From JAVBNU01 sp964617065 (GTDB lineage: Bacteria > Cyanobacteriota > Vampirovibrionia > Gastranaerophilales > Gastranaerophilaceae): a DNA stretch of 20,621 nt. The stretch spans positions 1 to 20,621 of the forward strand of contig CAZTVM010000025.1 of the NCBI GenBank assembly GCA_964617065.1, in the 5' to 3' direction. The notes under the pieces were generated by a model. It was not told the origin of the DNA, did not search any database, and worked only from the letters and a program-made list of their open reading frames with translations. This document shows, piece by piece, positions 7,054 through 13,333 of this stretch. Position 1 is the first letter of the stretch, and each line of letters begins with the position of its first letter. The position numbers and the translations under genes were made by a program.

Positions 7054-7743
7054 ATGTCAGCAGTAAGTGCAATAAGCGTAAATACAAAAACCACATGTCC
7101 ACACGGTTTACCGATGGGCGCATGCCCTATCTGCAACGGAATGGGCGGAGGCGGTAATCGACGTATGGAAGAAGCCCCTAAAAAACAGGAGTGGTCATAC
7201 GGAAAATGCTACGCTGTATGGCAAATGATGAAAGCAGCTGAATTAAATAAAGATGCTGCTCAACTTCGAGCTGAACAGCTTTTTAATGTTACTCAAAATA
7301 TGCAACAAAATTTGAATAGATTTATCACTACCGTCCAAACTACATTATTAAACATCGAAAAAAGTTTGCCACCCATTTTACAAAAAACTTTTGCTAAAGT
7401 CGTGAGCAATGTAATTAATCCGTTGTTGAATTTCGTAGCTAAATTGCCTCAAGTTTTTGAAAAAATACAACAATTTATAGATAATGTTCGCACACAAATA
7501 ATGGCTGCAACTGAAAAATTGGCAGCTTTACTAGGCGAAGTCAAAGGATTTATTGAGAAAAAGATGTACGACTCATTCAAGAAAATTAAAAAGAAATTTT
7601 TTGGTTTATTTGGACTGAGTGAAGAAGAGAGCTACAGCGAAGAAGATATTGAAATTTTTAAATCTATAGAACTAAAAAAAGTCAAAAATGCCATTTTAAG
7701 ATTGAGAAAAAAGGGAGATAACAGTGAATACCTCTGCGATTAA
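7054..7743 (+). CDS. Unknown helical protein with N-terminal Cys/His zinc-knuckle-like motif
   Basis: I cannot assign a family. The 229-aa product begins with a short linker, then CPHGLPMGACPICNGMGGG, with C15, H17, C24 and C27 spaced to bind a metal, and a glycine run. After a conserved-looking WSYGKCYAVWQMMKAAEL stretch (about 47-64) comes a long amphipathic helical region (about 65-175) with heptad-like Leu/Ile/Val. A basic patch (KKIKKKFFGLFGL) and an acidic/basic C-terminus complete it. No signal peptide or confident membrane segment is seen. It is the first gene of the riboswitch-led operon; its ribosome site is inside the leader hairpin. It overlaps the next gene by 20 bases. It may bind membranes through the amphipathic region, but that is inference. 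Confidence 0.8.
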   Translation: MSAVSAISVNTKTTCPHGLPMGACPICNGMGGGGNRRMEEAPKKQEWSYGKCYAVWQMMKAAELNKDAAQLRAEQLFNVTQNMQQNLNRFITTVQTTLLNIEKSLPPILQKTFAKVVSNVINPLLNFVAKLPQVFEKIQQFIDNVRTQIMAATEKLAALLGEVKGFIEKKMYDSFKKIKKKFFGLFGLSEEESYSEEDIEIFKSIELKKVKNAILRLRKKGDNSEYLCD

Positions 7744-9217
7744 TCCTAAAAAAGATCGAAATATCGTGCTTAAACAACCTCAAAATAAAACGATTGAAGG
7801 GGTCTTAGTTGACGCTCACCTCAAACAGCCTGACGCACCTGTAGATTTTAATGAAGTTTGTGATTCTTTGCTAATTTCACAGCAATCACAACAAACACCG
7901 ATTTATGAAAAGAAAGAAAAAGAGCAATCTTTTAGTATAAAAAAAGCATTGTTTCCTCTTGCTATCGGCACTGCGTCAGTATTCATTGGCGCAGGCATAC
8001 TCAGTATCGCACTAAAAAAAAGTTCTAAAGCTATATTAAAAACAAAAAGCTGCGAACAATTGGCTGATTTAGCGCTAAATATGAACATACGTCAAGAACC
8101 TCAATTTGCAACTTACCGCATGCTTCGTGACCCTAATTTCAAAAATATCGCAGGCGCTGCTGCTGTATTTTTATTCAGCGGGTTGACTCTCGCTGCGAAA
8201 AATTTTGTCGATGGCGCAAAAGAAATTTGGGTCAAAAAACAAGAAGCGGACATTGAAAGAGATTTACAAGAAAATTTAATTGAAGTCGAAACAAAAGTTT
8301 TTTCAGGGAAATTGCAAGCTGTAAATAATCTTTTAACTAACAATGTTAATTATTTTAAAAGCGTGCTGAATGACGACGGTGACAAAAAAGAAAAAATTCC
8401 TACATTTAAAAAACTTTTCGCTTTTAAAGGCAATTCTGACAATAGCTCTGATCTAAACAAACGCAAAGAAAACAATACTTTGATGTTTATTGGTGCTACT
8501 CTTGGGCTTTTAGCTGGAAGCGCACTTTTAGGAAAAGTAACTTTTGCTAATTTAAAAAGCACATTAAAGCATGCAAATGATTTCGCTAATAATTACACTA
8601 AAGCGACAATTGACGCAGTAAATAAATTATCTAAAAACGGCAATAATGAAAAAAATATAGCAGCAATCGAAAGTTTATTTCAATCTATTAGCGCAAAGCC
8701 GGACTATATCAGAAACACATTAAAAAAAATGGGTGTGAGCGAACACGAAATAAATCGAATTATTACAAGCGTGCAAGACAGTAAAAAAACACTGTTTGCT
8801 GATGCGCCTGTTGCTCTCGGAGGAATACCGAAAAAAATTCAGTATTACTGCTATCTCGACGAGGATAGAGGGCATTTATACAACTGGGTCGTAAATCCTG
8901 AAAATAAGTTTACAAAATATATATTCTTATCTTTTTCTGCTGTAACAGCAGTTGGATACTTAATCAAAGAAGGATTTGACGCACTAAAGAAAGTCGCTGT
9001 CAGTCGTGAAAATTCAAAAACAGAATTAAATCTTAAAAAACGGCTGGTTGAGGTTGAAATCGAGAATTTCAAAGCAAAGAAAAACAGTGCAATACAACCG
9101 CTAATTGATAATTTTAAATATAAATTACGTGAAAAAAAAGAAAAGTCTGAAATGAAAAAGTACGCCGAGAATGTTTTATTCGAAATAAAAAATGGACCTC
9201 CGTATATTTATTCATAG
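7724..9217 (+). CDS. Unknown membrane protein with an internal duplication (about four TM segments)
   Basis: This is not a family I recognise. The 497-aa protein has a hydrophilic N-terminus and hydrophobic segments at about 75-97, 141-158, 252-272 and 398-416. The region after TM2 (about 158-196) aligns without gaps to the region after TM4 (about 415-453). Roughly a third of positions are identical, including EVE (188-190 and 443-445) and the flanking Leu, Phe and Lys. TM1 and TM3 also look alike (IGTAS and IGATL). The protein thus seems to be two copies of a two-helix plus charged-helix module. It starts at GTG 7724 with AGGGAG (7711-7716) seven bases before, overlapping the preceding gene. 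There is no cleavable signal peptide. Its role is unknown; it is probably an inner-membrane partner of the flanking proteins. Confidence 0.82.
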   Translation: MNTSAINPKKDRNIVLKQPQNKTIEGVLVDAHLKQPDAPVDFNEVCDSLLISQQSQQTPIYEKKEKEQSFSIKKALFPLAIGTASVFIGAGILSIALKKSSKAILKTKSCEQLADLALNMNIRQEPQFATYRMLRDPNFKNIAGAAAVFLFSGLTLAAKNFVDGAKEIWVKKQEADIERDLQENLIEVETKVFSGKLQAVNNLLTNNVNYFKSVLNDDGDKKEKIPTFKKLFAFKGNSDNSSDLNKRKENNTLMFIGATLGLLAGSALLGKVTFANLKSTLKHANDFANNYTKATIDAVNKLSKNGNNEKNIAAIESLFQSISAKPDYIRNTLKKMGVSEHEINRIITSVQDSKKTLFADAPVALGGIPKKIQYYCYLDEDRGHLYNWVVNPENKFTKYIFLSFSAVTAVGYLIKEGFDALKKVAVSRENSKTELNLKKRLVEVEIENFKAKKNSAIQPLIDNFKYKLREKKEKSEMKKYAENVLFEIKNGPPYIYS

Positions 9218-9229
9218 AAAGGAAGCATA

Positions 9230-9724
9230 ATGACAAAAATTTGCCCAATTGTTGAATACAATGTTGCTACACTCGGTCAAGGTATTCAAAAGCCAAATGT
9301 TCAAAGGAATTACTGCATTTTTAACGAAAAAAGAGTCAACGAAATTCTAGCTCAAGCTGACCATGCATTGCCTGTTGTTGATAATTTTTTAAAACAAGCG
9401 AACACTGAGGAGCAAGTCTTAGAAGGGCTTTACGTTATTGATAAAATGATAGATAAAAAAGTCAAAGGTTCTGATAAACTGTATCCGACAATTTCTCGTT
9501 TTAATAACACAAATTCACCTGATATTCAGGTAATGCTGGCAGGTATTTACAGAAAAACGCTTGTGCCTGATGCCTTTGGTCCATTGAACAAGATGATGTT
9601 GAAACAAACTTTTTATCCAAATTCGCCGTTTTTTGACCCAACAGAAGAAATTGGCGGTGCAATTTTAGAATACCTTAAATCTAATTCAGCCACGCAGGGT
9701 TACAAAGCCCATAAAAATGCATGA
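9230..9724 (+). CDS. Unknown helical protein, 164 aa
   Basis: I do not recognise this protein. It is soluble and apparently all-helical. Stretches such as VDNFLKQANTEEQVLEGLYVI and ISRFNNTNSPDIQVMLAGIY vaguely recall HEAT-like helical pairs. The C-terminal tail is polar. There is no signal peptide or membrane segment. It starts 12 bases after the membrane-protein gene with AAGGAAG as a strong ribosome site, so it is the third member of the riboswitch-led operon. No terminator is visible after its stop; the next gene has its own -10 element. Confidence 0.8.
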   Translation: MTKICPIVEYNVATLGQGIQKPNVQRNYCIFNEKRVNEILAQADHALPVVDNFLKQANTEEQVLEGLYVIDKMIDKKVKGSDKLYPTISRFNNTNSPDIQVMLAGIYRKTLVPDAFGPLNKMMLKQTFYPNSPFFDPTEEIGGAILEYLKSNSATQGYKAHKNA

Positions 9725-9757
9725 CATATAAAACTGGATTAATATAAGTGAATGTTT

Positions 9758-9763
9758 TATAAT
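9758..9763 (+). promoter_or_regulatory. Perfect -10 (TATAAT) six bases before the permease start codon
   Basis: TATAAT at 9758-9763 is followed by six A residues and the ATG at 9770, with no Shine-Dalgarno. The best -35 candidate is weak (CTGGAT, 9734-9739, 18-bp spacer). If used, it would make a leaderless mRNA for the permease pair. Confidence 0.5.
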
Positions 9764-9769
9764 AAAAAA

Positions 9770-10642
9770 ATGAATAATTATTATAAGACTTACGTTCCAT
9801 ACTTGTTTTTGCTCCCAACCGCAATTATTTTAATAATATTCTTTTTCATACCTTTTTTTGATACAATTGTACTGAGTTTTAAAGACTACAGTACGAATAT
9901 TTACTCACCGACTTGGGTCGGATTTGACAATTATTTGACTTTGTTCCATTCAGCTGAATTTTTTAAAGTTATAGTAAACTCTTTTATGTATTTATTTTCA
10001 GCTGTGCCTTTTTTAGTTATTTTTCCACTTTTTATCGCAATTTTAATCAATCAAAAAATACGAGGAATTACATTGTATAAAATTTTAATATATTTGCCTG
10101 TTATCGTATCAATAGTGGTTGCAGCGATTGCATTCAAATGGTTATATGCGCAAGAAGGTATTTTGAACTATATTTTGCAAATTTTACATTTGCCATCAGT
10201 CGGTTGGCTTACAGACCCACATTTTGCATTGCTATCTGTTGTTTTTGTTACAATATGGAAAGGCGTTGGCTACTACATGATGATTTACCTTTCAGCGCTT
10301 ATGAGTGTGCCTAATGAGCTATATGAAGCTGCAGATATCGACGGTGCAAACTCGTTAAGGAAACATTTGACGGTCAGTATTCCTCATTTAATGCCAACAA
10401 TTGCGCTTGTTACAACAATTTCTTCTATTTCAGCACTGAAAGTTTTTGTAGAAATTTATGTTATGACAAAAGGTGGTCCTTTGAACGCAAGTAAGACAAT
10501 TGTCTACTACATATATGAGCGAGCTTTTGAAAGTTTGGATTTAGGACTTGCTTCTGCTGCAGCTGTTTTACTTTTGATAATTGTTCTGACTTTTTCAGTA
10601 ATAAATATTTTATTTTTTGAGCGAAAAAGGTATCAATTATGA
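9770..10642 (+). CDS. Carbohydrate ABC transporter permease, MalF/UgpA type
   Basis: A 290-aa inner-membrane subunit of a CUT1-type sugar importer. The N-terminus (YVPYLFLLPTAIILIIFFFIP) is the typical first helix, and six transmembrane segments are apparent. The cytoplasmic EAA loop that contacts the ATPase is at about 185-207 (YEAADIDGANSLRKHLTVSIP). I chose the ATG at 9770 over an in-frame ATG at 9752, which would sit before the -10 element and add six atypical residues. It overlaps the second permease by four bases (ATGA). No substrate-binding protein or ATPase gene is adjacent, so the substrate cannot be named; sugars or glycerol-phosphate are usual for the family. Confidence 0.92.
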   Translation: MNNYYKTYVPYLFLLPTAIILIIFFFIPFFDTIVLSFKDYSTNIYSPTWVGFDNYLTLFHSAEFFKVIVNSFMYLFSAVPFLVIFPLFIAILINQKIRGITLYKILIYLPVIVSIVVAAIAFKWLYAQEGILNYILQILHLPSVGWLTDPHFALLSVVFVTIWKGVGYYMMIYLSALMSVPNELYEAADIDGANSLRKHLTVSIPHLMPTIALVTTISSISALKVFVEIYVMTKGGPLNASKTIVYYIYERAFESLDLGLASAAAVLLLIIVLTFSVINILFFERKRYQL

Positions 10643-11484
10643 TAAAAAAATGTTTAAAAAATTTACCAATACACTTTATGTTGATTTTGACGGTTATTTT
10701 GTCAGTATTTCCTTTTTTGTGGTTAATTTCTACAGCTTTAAAAGGTCCCTTAGAAGATATTTTCGCCTATCCGCCGGTTTTAATTCCTCAACATTTCACT
10801 TGGGACAATTTTATAGGCGTTTGGGAGCAAATACCTTTTATGCTCTACTTCTGGAATAGTTTGATTGTTGCAGGTTTTACAGTTATATTAAATTTAATTT
10901 TGTCATCGCTGGCGGCTTATCCACTTGCAAGAATGGACTTTAAGGGCAAAAAATTCATCTTTTTTGCTACATTGGCAACAATTATGATACCGTTTCAAGC
11001 TATTATGCTTCCTGTTTACTTGATAACTTTAAAATTAAATTTGGTAGACTCAGTTAGTATACCGATGGGCTTTTTAGGATTAATTTTACCATTTTCTGTC
11101 AGCGCTTTTGGCATATTTCTAATGAGACAAGCTTTTATGCAAGTACCAAAAGAGCTTGAAGAAGCTGCTTTAATTGACGGATGCAATATTTTTCAAATAT
11201 GGTGGCGAGTCATTTTACCAACTGTGAAGCCTACCCTTGCAGTTTTAGCTATATTTGTTTTTATTGGTTCATGGGGTGAATTTCTTTGGCCTAGTATTAT
11301 TTTAACCAAAAAAGCTCTTTACACTTTGCCCGTTGGAGTTAACGATTTACAAGGTATGTTTAGTGCAAATTGGCGCTACATAGCAGCAGGCTCTATTATT
11401 TCTACTGTGCCTATCGTCATTTTTTTCTTAGCTATGCAAAAATATTTTATTGCAGGCACTAATGATGGCGCCGTAAAAGGTTAA
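10639..11484 (+). CDS. Carbohydrate ABC transporter permease, MalG/UgpE type
   Basis: A 281-aa second permease that forms the heterodimeric channel with the preceding one. Six membrane segments are visible. The EAA loop is at about 174-198 (LEEAALIDGCNIFQIWWRVILP), and the N-terminal half has the family's SLAAYPLARMDFKGK motif. The length is typical. It starts within an ATGA overlap, with AAAGG upstream inside the first permease gene. Importers of this class also need a periplasmic binding protein and an ATPase (often a shared MsmK/UgpC-like one), which must be encoded elsewhere. Confidence 0.93.
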   Translation: MIKKCLKNLPIHFMLILTVILSVFPFLWLISTALKGPLEDIFAYPPVLIPQHFTWDNFIGVWEQIPFMLYFWNSLIVAGFTVILNLILSSLAAYPLARMDFKGKKFIFFATLATIMIPFQAIMLPVYLITLKLNLVDSVSIPMGFLGLILPFSVSAFGIFLMRQAFMQVPKELEEAALIDGCNIFQIWWRVILPTVKPTLAVLAIFVFIGSWGEFLWPSIILTKKALYTLPVGVNDLQGMFSANWRYIAAGSIISTVPIVIFFLAMQKYFIAGTNDGAVKG

Positions 11485-11490
11485 CTTTTT

Positions 11491-11519
11491 CTTACAAATT
11501 AGCGAATTTGTGCTATAAT
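11491..11519 (+). promoter_or_regulatory. Promoter of the sigma factor-pilD operon
   Basis: CTTACA (11491-11496), a 17-bp spacer and TATAAT (11514-11519) with an extended TG at 11511-11512 form a strong housekeeping-type promoter. Transcription would start near 11526, giving a leader of about 24 bases that contains GAGAG as the ribosome site. Confidence 0.72.
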
Positions 11520-11549
11520 TAATTCGTAACAATTATTAGAGAGTGAATT

Positions 11550-12350
11550 TTGAGCGTATATGAAATTGTAAATTACGAAGAAGTATATGATTGGCTTTTA
11601 GAGTGCCATAAAGCCTCTGATGTTCATACGAAAAATCAGCTTAAAAAGTTAATTATTGTTGCTTGCTTACCACTTGTAAGAAAAATCGCTAAAGGGCTCG
11701 CTAGACGTAGTACCGACCCTATTGAGGATATTATTCAGGTCGGAAATATAGGCTTAATCAAAGCTGTTTCTTTTTATAATCCTGAATTATCTCAGAATTT
11801 CAAATCTTATGCTACATACCTGATTACAGGAGAAATAAAACATTACGTCAGAGATAAAATCGCAATGATTAAACCACCTCGACAAATCCAAGAACTCGCT
11901 TACCGTATTAATTCTTTGACTAAAGAATTAACTGAACAACTAGGTGTAACACCGACTGACGAGCAGCTGGCTCAAAAGATGTCTGTTCCTGTTAATAAAA
12001 TTCATGAAGTTATCGAAGAAGACAGAAGAAAATTTACGATTTCACTCGACCAAGTTGTCAACGATGGTGATGATGGAGCAATTACGCTAAACGATAAAAT
12101 TGCAGATGAAAATTACCAAAACTCTGTGAATTTACAAGAAGACAAAATTATTTTAAAAAATGCAATAAAAAAATTGCAACCTATTTACCGTGAAGTAATT
12201 GAAATGAGTTTTTTTGAAGATATGACGCAAAAATCGATTGGCGAGAAATTAAATATTTCACAAATTCAAGTTTCAAGATACATAAAAAAGGCGCTTGAAG
12301 ATTTGCACAATTTAATGACTCAGAAATTACCAGACATAGAGGTCAAATAA
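11550..12350 (+). CDS. Alternative RNA polymerase sigma factor, SigB/SigF (group 3) type
   Basis: A 266-aa sigma-70-family protein that directs core RNA polymerase to a promoter class. Region 2 (about 56-103) contains DPIEDIIQVGNIGLIKAV and the -10-binding helix with FKSYATYLITGEIKHYVRDK. Region 3 (IKPPRQIQEL and onward) and a full region 4 helix-turn-helix (about 204-256, ISQIQVSRYIKKALEDL) follow. The GEIKHYVRDK...KPPR signature is typical of the SigB/SigF stress and sporulation-type branch. There is no region 1.1. Translation begins at TTG 11550 after GAGAG; no better ATG matches the family length. Its stop overlaps the prepilin peptidase start by one base (TAATG). No anti-sigma gene is adjacent. 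Confidence 0.93.
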   Translation: MSVYEIVNYEEVYDWLLECHKASDVHTKNQLKKLIIVACLPLVRKIAKGLARRSTDPIEDIIQVGNIGLIKAVSFYNPELSQNFKSYATYLITGEIKHYVRDKIAMIKPPRQIQELAYRINSLTKELTEQLGVTPTDEQLAQKMSVPVNKIHEVIEEDRRKFTISLDQVVNDGDDGAITLNDKIADENYQNSVNLQEDKIILKNAIKKLQPIYREVIEMSFFEDMTQKSIGEKLNISQIQVSRYIKKALEDLHNLMTQKLPDIEVK

Positions 12351-13333
12351 TGAACGTTTTAGACGTATATTTTTTGTGCATAATTACAATATTAGGGTTG
12401 TGCATAGGCAGCTTTTTGAATGTAGTTGTTCTTAGAGGATTTAGTGGCGAGTCAATTATTTTACCACCCTCGAAATGTCCAATTTGCAAAAACAAACTGA
12501 AATGGTACCACAATATACCACTGTTTTCGTTTATTTTCTTGCGGGGGAAATGCGGATTTTGTAACGCCAAAATAAGTATTCAATATCCTATTGTAGAGCT
12601 TTTTACAGCGTTGTGTTTTATCTCAATTTATTTAAAATTCGGACTAACCATTAACTCACTCTTTCTATGTGGTTTTTGCGTTTTTTTTATACTGTTTACT
12701 GTGACGGACCTTAAAGAACAAGTTATTTTTGTCGAACACACTTACTTATTGGCTATTTTGGGATTAATTTATAATTTTTTCAATATCAATACAAATACGG
12801 TAGGTTTAACTGCTTTTTTCGACTCTTTAATTGGAGTCGTTGTTGGATTTCTTTTAATTGAAAGTATTTCGTCCATCATTAAATTATTTATAAAACAACG
12901 TGCTTTCGGAGAAGGTGATTCATACGTTCTCGCTGGGCTGGGAGCTATTTTGGGATATCAAATGATTTTTGTCATATTTGCAGCAGCAGTCTTGTTGCAA
13001 GGTATTTTAGCACTTCCTATTTTCTTGCATAAACTTTTTAAACAAAAAAATTATTTACTGATTTTTTATTTCATTTTATTTTTTGTCAGTGCAACGATAT
13101 TTCACTTCACTGAAACGTTATTGGCATTTTGGGGTATATTTGCATTTATGCTGTATTTACTAATTTTAGCAGGCATATTAGTAATAGAACTAATTAAACG
13201 AACTAAAAAGGAAGAAAAGTTGACCACATTGCCTTTTGGTCCTGCACTTTCAGTCGTTGCTTTTTTGTTTATATTTTTCAATATAAATTTCGCAATTGTT
13301 AAAGAATTTTGTGCAAAATTATTGACTTTTTAG
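12350..13333 (+). CDS. pilD: Prepilin peptidase/N-methyltransferase (type IV leader peptidase)
   Basis: A 327-aa inner-membrane aspartic protease that cleaves the leader of type IV pilins and pseudopilins and N-methylates the new N-terminus. The GSFLNVVVLR motif lies in the first helix. The cytoplasmic zinc loop has C43, C46, C68 and C71. The catalytic aspartates are D120 (TDLKEQ) and D190 (in the GEGD motif). About eight membrane segments are present. The protein is somewhat longer than usual because of an extra hydrophobic C-terminal part. It is translationally coupled to the sigma gene by TAATG, with AGAGG upstream. Its stop overlaps that of the convergent secreted nuclease-like gene. Confidence 0.93.
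   Translation: MNVLDVYFLCIITILGLCIGSFLNVVVLRGFSGESIILPPSKCPICKNKLKWYHNIPLFSFIFLRGKCGFCNAKISIQYPIVELFTALCFISIYLKFGLTINSLFLCGFCVFFILFTVTDLKEQVIFVEHTYLLAILGLIYNFFNINTNTVGLTAFFDSLIGVVVGFLLIESISSIIKLFIKQRAFGEGDSYVLAGLGAILGYQMIFVIFAAAVLLQGILALPIFLHKLFKQKNYLLIFYFILFFVSATIFHFTETLLAFWGIFAFMLYLLILAGILVIELIKRTKKEEKLTTLPFGPALSVVAFLFIFFNINFAIVKEFCAKLLTF

Noticed and set aside
7903..9072. Minus-strand open frames antisense to the unknown membrane protein
   Set aside because: They are short, lack ribosome sites and are explained by the plus-strand gene, which has a proper start and operon context.
10617..10859. Alternative-frame open reading frame across the two permease genes
   Set aside because: It overlaps both permeases, which have clear motifs in their own frames; its translation is not protein-like.
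12343..12570. Minus-strand open frame opposite the start of pilD
   Set aside because: The pilD frame carries GSFLN and the zinc-loop cysteines here; the antisense frame has no ribosome site.
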